A stretch of 8,971 nt of DNA from contig FR901892.1 in the NCBI GenBank assembly GCA_000438255.1, positions 1-8,971 of the forward strand. The letters are read 5' to 3'. The position numbers and the translations under genes are program-made. This document shows, in pieces, positions 1 through 5,693 of the stretch; the first letter of the stretch is position 1, and every line of letters begins with the position of its first letter. Under the pieces are notes generated by a model. It was not told where the DNA came from. It made no database searches and saw nothing but the letters and a program-made list of their open reading frames with translations. Source of the DNA: Clostridium sp. CAG:389. Its GTDB lineage: Bacteria; Bacillota; Clostridia; TANB77; CAG-508.

Positions 1-15
1 TAATATATACCCTTA

Positions 16-69
16 GAGGCACAGTGAAATTCAAAAGTGCAATACCCCAAAACTATTATCTAGTAACAA
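16..69 (+). repeat. Left copy of a 54-bp inverted homologous segment
   Basis: This stretch aligns without gaps to the reverse complement of 8918-8971, with 42 of 54 bases identical. Seven of the 12 differences fall on one codon position. In the frame starting at 18 the two copies encode a shared pattern, GTVxFKSxIxQxYYxVT, with four codon pairs differing only synonymously. That suggests two related coding 3' ends rather than a non-coding repeat. On this side the frame stays open from the window start to a TAA at 162-164, which would carry it through the putative promoter of the next gene, so if coding here it is probably decayed at its end. I do not recognise the family. A dispersed non-coding repeat is the alternative. 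Confidence 0.6.
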
Positions 70-88
70 TTATAGAAAATTTTTTCAC

Positions 89-105
89 GAAAAGCTTTTC
101 TTTTT
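89..105 (+). terminator. Weak possible terminator upstream of the PBP gene
   Basis: A 12-base palindrome (89-100, GAAAAGCTTTTC) is followed directly by five T residues (101-105). With a realistic loop only about four A/T-rich pairs remain, so the hairpin would be weak. It could end a transcript entering from the left, but chance in AT-rich DNA is as likely. Confidence 0.2.
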
Positions 106-113
106 ACAAAAAG

Positions 114-124
114 TATAATATAAT
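114..124 (+). promoter_or_regulatory. Probable -10 region of the PBP promoter
   Basis: Two overlapping perfect TATAAT hexamers lie at 114-119 and 119-124, about 40-50 bases before the PBP start codon. No good -35 hexamer sits 16-18 bases upstream of either; TTTACA at 103-108 is too close. The call rests on the -10 match and its position alone, and such hexamers are common by chance at this base composition. Confidence 0.4.
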
Positions 125-165
125 AATGATATTAAAATGCAAAAGATTGCAGGGAGGAAAATAAA

Positions 166-2754
166 ATGCCAAGTAGTAGTAATAATGGTAGAAGAACAAA
201 AAAGACAACATCAAGAAAACAACAAACACAAAATCAAAATAAAACAAACAATGCAAAAAAAAGCACAAATAAAGAAACAGGAACAAAAAAGAAAATGAAT
301 CCAAAATTCAAAATGTTCCTAAAAATATTATTAGTAGTATTCTTACTTATATGTGTAATAGGAGCAGGGGCAATAGCAGCAATATTCTTTGGATTATTTG
401 GAGATGAATTTGAAATAACCAAAGATGACTTAATAGTAGGAAATTCAAACACAATAGTAGTAGACAAAGACGGAAAAGAAATAGCAAATCTAAGCAGTGA
501 CGAAAAAAGAAGAACAATATCATTAAGTGAAATGTCACCATATTTGCCAAAAGCATATATAGCAATAGAAGATAAAAGATTTTATTCACATAGTGGTGTT
601 GATATACAAAGAACGTTAGGAGCAATAATAGGTGTTGTAACAGGAACAGACAGAGGTGGAGGAAGTTCTATAACACAACAATTAGTAAAAAACATAACAG
701 AAGATAAGCAAAGATCTGGAATAGCCGGAGTTGTAAGAAAAATAAAAGAATGGTCAAAAGCTATACAAGTAGAAAGAATGATATCAAAAGACCAAATACT
801 AGAATTATACTTAAATATTATATTTGTTGGTGGAAATGAGCTTCACGGAGTTGAATTAGCATCACAATACTATTTTAATAAAAGTGCAAAAGACTTAGAC
901 TTAGCAGAATGTGCATTTTTAGCAGGAATTAACAATTCACCAAATGCATATAATCCATATAGTACAACATTAGACCAAGAAAAAACTGCAAAATTAAGAA
1001 AAGATAGAACATTAACAGTTTTATCACAAATGAAATCACAAGGAATGATAGAAAACGAAGATGAATACAATACAGCTGTTGCAAAAGTTGAAGCAGGGCT
1101 AACATTTGAAAAAGGATATACAGGTTCATCAAATTATTCATATCATACAGATGCAGTAATAAAACAAGTAATAACCCAAGTAATGGAAGAAAAAAATATA
1201 TCATGGGATTTAGCAGAAAACTATGTATATGGAAGTGGATTAACAATCTACTCAACAGAAGATTCAGCAATTCAAGCAAGAGTTGAAGAAGAATTTTCTA
1301 AGAAAAAATACCAAATATCTGGTAGACTTAAAAATGCAGATGGAACATTAAAAAATGACCATACACAAGCAGGAATTGTAATAATAGATAATCAAACAAA
1401 CCAAGTAGTTGCAATAGGCGGAAACTTAGGAGAACAGAATGCATCAGGATGGAACAGAGGAACACAATTAACAAGACAAACAGGTTCATCAATGAAGCCA
1501 TTGGCAGATATAGTACCAGGATTACAAGAAAAAATAATAACAGCAGCAACAATATATGATGACTCAAAAACAAATTTTGGTGGAAACTATGAACCAGGTG
1601 ATTACAATGTACCAAAAGGATTAATAAATATTAGAAGTTGTATTAGAACATCACAAAATATACCAATGGTAAAAATTATGGCTGAATTAACACCTAAGAA
1701 ATCTATTGAGTATTTAAGAAAAATGGGAATAACAACACTTGATGATACAAAAGATGCAAATTTAGCTCTTTCAATAGGTGGATTAAGTAAGGGAATAAGC
1801 CCATTAGAAATGGCAGGAGCATATGCATCAATAGCAAATGATGGTGTATATACAACACCAATACTATACACAAAAGTTGTAGACAGCAGTGGAAATGTAG
1901 TACTAACACCAAATCAAGAGAAAACAAGAGTAATATCTGAGCAAAATGCATATATATCAAGAGAAATAATAAAAGAACCAACACAGAGTGGAGGAACAGC
2001 AACATATTGTGCAATTCCAGGAATGGATACATGTGCCAAAACAGGTTCAACAGATGACTATGTTGATAGATGGTTATGTGGTATGACACCATATTATACA
2101 GCAGCATGTTGGTTTGGATTTGATAATAATACTGTTCAAGAGCCATTAAAGTACGCAAATGGAGTTGTATATAGTGTAGATGGAAGAAACCCAGCAGGAC
2201 AATTATGGTCATCAATTATGAAAGACATTCATAAAGGATTAGCAAAAAAAACATTTAATAAACCATCAACAGGTCTTGTTACAAAAACAGTATGTAAAGA
2301 TACAGGATGTATTGCAACAACAACATGTACAAATACTTATTCAGAAGTATTTACAACAGACAATATACCAGAAACTTGTCAAGGACATGGAACACAAAAA
2401 ATATGTACAGAATCAGGAAAAGAAGCAAATGCATATTGTCCAGAAGATAAAGTAAAAACAGTATCATATGGTGGTGTAATACCAAAAGAACAATTAAAAT
2501 TATGGAATACATTAAATCCATCAAAAGTTGCTAGTGAAAAAGTTGAAGGAGTATGTACAATACACAAAAAGCCAGAACAAAAACCAGCAGAAAATAACAA
2601 TAAAACAAACACAAATACCAACACAAACACAAATACAAACACGAATACTAATACTAATGCCAATACAAACACGAATACCAATACTTCTAAAAATAATAAT
2701 ACATCAAATAATAATCAAACAAAAAATGAAATGGTAGATGAAACGACAGAATAG
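166..2754 (+). CDS. ponA: Class A penicillin-binding protein (bifunctional PBP1A type)
   Basis: Membrane-anchored wall synthase that polymerises lipid II into glycan strands and cross-links the stem peptides outside the cell. Residues 1-50 are a basic, Asn/Gln/Lys/Thr-rich cytoplasmic tail, and one membrane segment spans about 51-78. The glycosyltransferase 51 domain shows EDKRFY (catalytic Glu135), GGSSITQQLVKN (165-176) and the ERMISKDQILELYLN block with Glu203. The transpeptidase domain shows SSMK (nucleophile Ser441, Lys444), SQN (496-498) and KTG (625-627), so both activities look intact. After about residue 700 comes a Cys-rich tail with two similar units, C-x3-G-x2-A-x3-C then C-x2-H (Cys710 to His741 and Cys747 to His800), followed by a Thr-Asn repeat. 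At 862 residues it is within the family range. The start is supported by AGGGAGG at 151-157, eight bases upstream. The symbol follows B. subtilis usage; the family is certain, orthology less so. Confidence 0.95.
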   Translation: MPSSSNNGRRTKKTTSRKQQTQNQNKTNNAKKSTNKETGTKKKMNPKFKMFLKILLVVFLLICVIGAGAIAAIFFGLFGDEFEITKDDLIVGNSNTIVVDKDGKEIANLSSDEKRRTISLSEMSPYLPKAYIAIEDKRFYSHSGVDIQRTLGAIIGVVTGTDRGGGSSITQQLVKNITEDKQRSGIAGVVRKIKEWSKAIQVERMISKDQILELYLNIIFVGGNELHGVELASQYYFNKSAKDLDLAECAFLAGINNSPNAYNPYSTTLDQEKTAKLRKDRTLTVLSQMKSQGMIENEDEYNTAVAKVEAGLTFEKGYTGSSNYSYHTDAVIKQVITQVMEEKNISWDLAENYVYGSGLTIYSTEDSAIQARVEEEFSKKKYQISGRLKNADGTLKNDHTQAGIVIIDNQTNQVVAIGGNLGEQNASGWNRGTQLTRQTGSSMKPLADIVPGLQEKIITAATIYDDSKTNFGGNYEPGDYNVPKGLINIRSCIRTSQNIPMVKIMAELTPKKSIEYLRKMGITTLDDTKDANLALSIGGLSKGISPLEMAGAYASIANDGVYTTPILYTKVVDSSGNVVLTPNQEKTRVISEQNAYISREIIKEPTQSGGTATYCAIPGMDTCAKTGSTDDYVDRWLCGMTPYYTAACWFGFDNNTVQEPLKYANGVVYSVDGRNPAGQLWSSIMKDIHKGLAKKTFNKPSTGLVTKTVCKDTGCIATTTCTNTYSEVFTTDNIPETCQGHGTQKICTESGKEANAYCPEDKVKTVSYGGVIPKEQLKLWNTLNPSKVASEKVEGVCTIHKKPEQKPAENNNKTNTNTNTNTNTNTNTNTNANTNTNTNTSKNNNTSNNNQTKNEMVDETTE
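2605..2685 (+). repeat. Thr-Asn dipeptide repeat in the PBP C-terminal tail
   Basis: Residues 814-840 of the PBP are alternating Thr-Asn, nine pairs, then Ala-Asn, then three more pairs and a final Thr. The DNA is a degenerate 6-base repeat mixing ACA, ACC, ACG and ACT with AAC and AAT, so it is not a clean microsatellite. The mix suggests an old or protein-selected repeat, although replication slippage could still change its length. It probably forms a flexible, hydrophilic linker in the wall. Confidence 0.9.
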
Positions 2755-2775
2755 AAACAACAGAGACACATTAAG

Positions 2776-2812
2776 ATAAACAGCAGATGAGCTAAGCTTA
2801 TCTGCTATTTAT
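2776..2812 (+). terminator. Strong stem-loop between the PBP gene and cysS
   Basis: Bases 2782-2792 pair with 2796-2806 (11 pairs, one G-U) around a TAA loop. After one C/A mismatch, 2776-2780 pairs with 2808-2812, giving about 16 pairs in all. It lies 21 bases after the PBP stop and probably ends or attenuates that transcript. The following sequence is ATTTATAAAAAA rather than a run of T, so termination is less certain than for the other two hairpins; an mRNA-stabilising or processing role is possible. Confidence 0.55.
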
Positions 2813-2877
2813 AAAAAATCAACCAAAAGTTAATAGCAAAATCATATAAAAAACAAAAAGCTTGGAGAGGAGAAAAT

Positions 2878-4272
2878 ATGGATATATATTTTTATAATAC
2901 ATTAACAAGAAAAAAAGATAAATTTGAGCCAATAGACTCAGAAGAAATAAGAATATATTCATGTGGACCAACAGTATATAAAGATGCAACAATAGGAAAC
3001 ATGAGAACAAATATATTTCAAGACGTATTAAGAAGAACATTAAGATATAATGGATATAAAATAAAACATGTAATGAATATAACAGATGTTGGGCATCTAG
3101 TATCAGATGGTGACGAAGGCGAAGATAAAATGTTAAAATCAGCAAGAGAAGAACACAAAACACCATTACAAATAGCAGAACATTATACAAATTTATTTTT
3201 TAATGATTTAAAATCATTAAATATAGAAACACCAGAGATAGTATGTAAAGCAACAGAACATATAAAAGAAATGCTTGAATATGTTGAAAAATTAATGGAA
3301 AATGGATATGCATATGAAACATCAACAGCAATATATTTTGACATATCAAAACTAGACAAATATCCAATATTATCAAATTTAGATGTAGAAAATCAAAAAG
3401 CAGGAGCAAGAGTTGAAGTAGACCCAGAAAAAAGAAATCCACACGATTTTGCATTATGGATAAAAGCACCAAAAAATCACTTAATGAAATGGGATAGCCC
3501 TTGGGGACCAAGTTATCCAGGATGGCATATAGAATGTTCTGCAATGGGTCAAAAATACCTAGGAGACCAATTTGACATACATACAGGTGGAATTGATTTA
3601 ATACCAACACATCACGAAAACGAAATTGCTCAAAGCAAAGGTAAATGTGGAAAAATACCAGCAAGATATTGGTTACATGGAGAATATTTACTTATAAATG
3701 GCGGAAAAATGTCAAAATCATTAGGAAATGTATATCTAGTAAAAGATATAAAAGAAAGAGGATATGACCCTATTGTATATAAATTATTTAGCTATTCATG
3801 CCATTATAGAAACAAATTAAACTTTACATGGGAAGGAATAGACTCAGCAGCAAAATCATTAGAGAGATTGCGTAATAGCTATCAAATTAATTTAAATGGT
3901 ACAGATGAACTAACAACAGATGATAAAGAAAAATTAGTTCAAATAGAGGAAAACTTCCATAGAGCTATAAATGATGATTTAAATATGCCTCTTGCTATGA
4001 GTTTTGTCTGGGAAGCTGCAAGATTTGAAAAGAAAAATCCAGAGGTTTCAAAATTACTTGCTAAATTTGATACTGTTTTAGGAATTAAAATTGATGAAGC
4101 AAATTCAGAAAAAGAAGAAATTCCACAAGAAATATTAGATTTAGTTGAACAAAGAAAAGCAGCAAGGGAAAATAAAGATTGGGCAAAGTCAGATGAAATA
4201 AGAGACTTAATTAATCAAAAAGGATATATAGTTAAAGATACTAAAAATGGAGTAGAAATAAGTAAAATATGA
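2878..4272 (+). CDS. cysS: Cysteinyl-tRNA synthetase
   Basis: Cytoplasmic class I synthetase that joins cysteine to tRNA-Cys using ATP. It has 464 residues, a normal length. The zinc ligands expected from E. coli CysRS are present: Cys29 in SCGPT, Cys220 in WHIECSAM, and His245 and Glu249 in THHENE. The second ATP motif is intact as KMSKS (277-281). The first, normally HIGH or HIGN, reads TIGN (38-41), replacing the leading His with Thr. NITDVGHL and GEDKM (about 67-85) differ from the usual TDVDDK sequence and, from memory, mark a divergent subgroup. The C-terminal helical region ends in the typical WAKSDEIRDLINQKGY. GGAGAGGAG at 2864-2872 supports the start. No T-box was recognised in the 123-base leader. 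It overlaps the next ORF by four bases (ATGA), so the two are probably co-transcribed. Codon choice drifts from A-ending to T-ending toward the 3' end. Confidence 0.95.
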   Translation: MDIYFYNTLTRKKDKFEPIDSEEIRIYSCGPTVYKDATIGNMRTNIFQDVLRRTLRYNGYKIKHVMNITDVGHLVSDGDEGEDKMLKSAREEHKTPLQIAEHYTNLFFNDLKSLNIETPEIVCKATEHIKEMLEYVEKLMENGYAYETSTAIYFDISKLDKYPILSNLDVENQKAGARVEVDPEKRNPHDFALWIKAPKNHLMKWDSPWGPSYPGWHIECSAMGQKYLGDQFDIHTGGIDLIPTHHENEIAQSKGKCGKIPARYWLHGEYLLINGGKMSKSLGNVYLVKDIKERGYDPIVYKLFSYSCHYRNKLNFTWEGIDSAAKSLERLRNSYQINLNGTDELTTDDKEKLVQIEENFHRAINDDLNMPLAMSFVWEAARFEKKNPEVSKLLAKFDTVLGIKIDEANSEKEEIPQEILDLVEQRKAARENKDWAKSDEIRDLINQKGYIVKDTKNGVEISKI

Positions 4273-4287
4273 AATTAAGTAAAATAT
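4255..4287 (+). repeat. Short tandem duplication across the cysS stop codon
   Basis: Bases 4255-4270 (GAAATAAGTAAAATAT) are repeated at 4271-4287 with one extra T. Copy 1 encodes the last residues of CysRS (EISKI) and copy 2 the first residues of the next protein (KLSKI). The cysS stop and the downstream ATG both sit at the junction, so the duplication may have created the ATGA overlap. Confidence 0.75.
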
Positions 4288-4550
4288 GTAAATATTTAGA
4301 TAATATTAAAATTAAATATAATTATCGTATTTTGGATGGCTTAACTTGGGTAACAATAAATGATAAACTAAATAACTTTGTTAGGATAGATGAAAAAAAT
4401 AAAAATACTATACGTTTAACATTTCAAAATATAGATCAAAATATTATTTTTACTAATGTATTTAAAAATCAAGAAGAAGTTTTGGAAGTATTGAAAATTC
4501 AAGATAACATATTAGTTATTGATAAAAACTTTATGAAGAAAATAAAATAA
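4269..4550 (+). CDS. Hypothetical 93-residue protein between cysS and galE
   Basis: I do not recognise this protein. It is lysine-, asparagine- and isoleucine-rich, with no signal peptide or membrane segment, so it is probably cytoplasmic. The alternation of hydrophobic and polar residues (WVTIND, TIRLTF, NILVID) suggests a small mostly beta-strand fold with a helix near 68-76. It starts in the ATGA overlap with cysS and has no clear Shine-Dalgarno site, which fits translational coupling to cysS. It ends 18 bases before the galE start, and those bases hold the galE ribosome site. Codon choice leans more to T-ending codons than the start of cysS does. Its position suggests co-expression with cysS and galE, which says little about function. 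A chance ORF is possible but unlikely given its length and exact fit between the neighbours. Confidence 0.65.
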   Translation: MKLSKICKYLDNIKIKYNYRILDGLTWVTINDKLNNFVRIDEKNKNTIRLTFQNIDQNIIFTNVFKNQEEVLEVLKIQDNILVIDKNFMKKIK

Positions 4551-4555
4551 AAAAT

Positions 4556-4561
4556 GGGAGG
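4556..4561 (+). promoter_or_regulatory. Ribosome binding site that sets the galE start
   Basis: GGGAGG lies seven bases before the ATG at 4569. An in-frame ATG at 4554 overlaps the site itself and has no such signal of its own, so 4569 is the better start. Confidence 0.8.
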
Positions 4562-4568
4562 AATAAAA

Positions 4569-5579
4569 ATGGCAATATTATTACCAGGAGGAGCAGGATT
4601 TATAGGAAGTCATACTGCGGTAGAATTATTAAATAAAGGAAGAGAAATAGTTATAATAGATAATTTTTCAAACAGCACACCAAAAGCGTTAGAAGCAATC
4701 AAAAAAATAACAGGAAAAGACTTTAAATTTTATGAAATGGATTACTTAGATAGAAAAAAATTAGAAAAAGTATTTGAAGAAAACAACATAGAAGCAGTAA
4801 TGAACTTTGCAGGATATAAAGCAGTTGGAGAATCTGTACAAAAACCAATAGAATATTATGAAAATAATATTTCAGGAGCATTAGTATTATTAGATACAAT
4901 GAGAAAATATGGATGCAAAAAATTTATTTTTAGCTCATCAGCAACAGTATATGGAGAGCCAGAAAAAATGCCTATAACAGAGGATACACCAACAGGAGGA
5001 ACAACTAATCCATATGGAACAACAAAATTGTTTATAGAACAAATATTAAAAGATATCTATAAATCAGATAATACATGGGACATTTGTATATTAAGATATT
5101 TCAATCCAGTAGGAGCACATGAAAGTGGACTAATTGGAGAAGAACCAAAGGGAATTCCAAATAATTTAATGCCATATGTTGCAAGAGTTGCAGCAGGAAC
5201 ATTAAAAGAATTATCAGTTTTTGGAAATGACTATAACACACCAGATGGAACAGGTATAAGAGATTATATACATGTTGTTGATTTGGCAAAAGGTCATATA
5301 AAAGCATTAGAAAAACTTGAAAAAGAAAAAGAAGGGTTGTATATCTACAACTTAGGAACAGGGCATGGTGTTAGTGTTTTAGATATGGTAAAAGGTTTTG
5401 AAAAGGCAACTGGCAAAGCTGTTCCTTATAAGATTGCTCCTAGAAGACCAGGAGATATTGCTATTTGTTATGCTGATCCTACTAAGGCTAAGGAAGAGTT
5501 AGGCTGGATTGCTGAGAAAAATATTGATGATATGTGTAAAGATAGTTGGAATTATATAGAGAAAAGTCAAAATAACTAG
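4569..5579 (+). CDS. galE: UDP-glucose 4-epimerase
   Basis: Cytoplasmic NAD-dependent epimerase of the extended short-chain dehydrogenase family that interconverts UDP-glucose and UDP-galactose, feeding the Leloir pathway and surface glycans. From the 4569 start it has 336 residues, close to E. coli and Bacillus GalE. The N-terminal Rossmann motif is GGAGFIG (7-13), but the residue before it is Pro6 where the family TGxxGxxG motif has Thr. Asp31 follows the second strand. The catalytic set is intact: the SSSATVYG block (122-129, with Ser124) and YGTTK (Tyr149, Lys153), numbering that matches the E. coli enzyme. The C-terminal sugar-binding part includes RYFNPVGAH (176-184), RDYIHVVDLA (231-240) and RRPGD (292-296). 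It is probably the last gene of an operon with cysS. Odd point: from about residue 284 alanine is written GCT every time, while before that GCT never appears. Confidence 0.95.
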   Translation: MAILLPGGAGFIGSHTAVELLNKGREIVIIDNFSNSTPKALEAIKKITGKDFKFYEMDYLDRKKLEKVFEENNIEAVMNFAGYKAVGESVQKPIEYYENNISGALVLLDTMRKYGCKKFIFSSSATVYGEPEKMPITEDTPTGGTTNPYGTTKLFIEQILKDIYKSDNTWDICILRYFNPVGAHESGLIGEEPKGIPNNLMPYVARVAAGTLKELSVFGNDYNTPDGTGIRDYIHVVDLAKGHIKALEKLEKEKEGLYIYNLGTGHGVSVLDMVKGFEKATGKAVPYKIAPRRPGDIAICYADPTKAKEELGWIAEKNIDDMCKDSWNYIEKSQNN

Positions 5580-5609
5580 TATCATGAATATGTTAATATA
5601 TTACAATAT

Positions 5610-5640
5610 AAAAAGTCAAACCAAAAAGTTTGACTTTTTT
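5610..5640 (+). terminator. Intrinsic terminator after galE
   Basis: AAAAAGTCAAAC (5610-5621) pairs perfectly with GTTTGACTTTTT (5628-5639) around a six-base loop, and the 3' arm runs into six T residues. It sits 30 bases after the galE stop. A matching A-run on the 5' side would also allow some termination from the other strand, though no minus-strand gene lies nearby. The 3' arm contains the -35 box of the argS promoter. Confidence 0.85.
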
Positions 5641-5658
5641 AATTAGATAGACTATAAT
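5630..5658 (+). promoter_or_regulatory. Near-consensus sigma-A promoter for argS
   Basis: TTGACT (5630-5635) and TATAAT (5653-5658) are 17 bases apart, 11 of 12 hexamer bases matching the housekeeping consensus with ideal spacing. Transcription would begin near 5664-5666, about 30 bases before the TTG start of argS. That makes the in-frame ATG at 5664 an unlikely start, since it would sit at the very 5' end of the message. Confidence 0.8.
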
Positions 5659-5681
5659 AATATATGTATTTTAAAGGGTTT

Positions 5682-5686
5682 GGAGG
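5682..5686 (+). promoter_or_regulatory. Ribosome binding site that sets the argS start
   Basis: GGAGG lies seven bases before TTG at 5694. The only upstream in-frame ATG (5664) has no Shine-Dalgarno site and falls at the predicted transcription start. Confidence 0.8.
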
Positions 5687-5693
5687 AAATAAA

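Noticed and set aside
16..69. Terminal inverted repeat of a transposon spanning the whole window
   Set aside because: The enclosed genes are ordinary housekeeping genes with no transposase. The copies are only 78 percent identical and differ in a coding-like pattern, and neither sits beside a visible target-site duplication.
3..164. An open frame from the window start to one base before the PBP start
   Set aside because: Only the first 20 or so codons have a homologous partner. The rest runs through AT-rich promoter-like sequence and the PBP Shine-Dalgarno site, so I do not call it a gene.
104..2681. Several long minus-strand open frames opposite the PBP gene
   Set aside because: They are Leu/Phe/Tyr-rich shadows of A-rich codons on the coding strand, lack ribosome sites and resemble no protein. 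The same applies to the minus-strand frames opposite cysS, galE and argS.
2605..2685. CRISPR-like or microsatellite array
   Set aside because: The repeat is a 6-base coding pattern with varied synonymous codons inside the PBP frame, with no spacers.
2528..2737. A 69-codon plus-strand frame inside the PBP tail
   Set aside because: It is an out-of-frame reading of the Thr-Asn repeat (Gln/Ile/Thr-rich), fully inside a well-supported gene and without its own ribosome site.
2755..2877. Possible T-box or other riboswitch ahead of cysS
   Set aside because: Only 123 bases are available, there is no T-box sequence of the AGGGTGG type, and the single hairpin is close to the PBP stop, which fits a terminator better.
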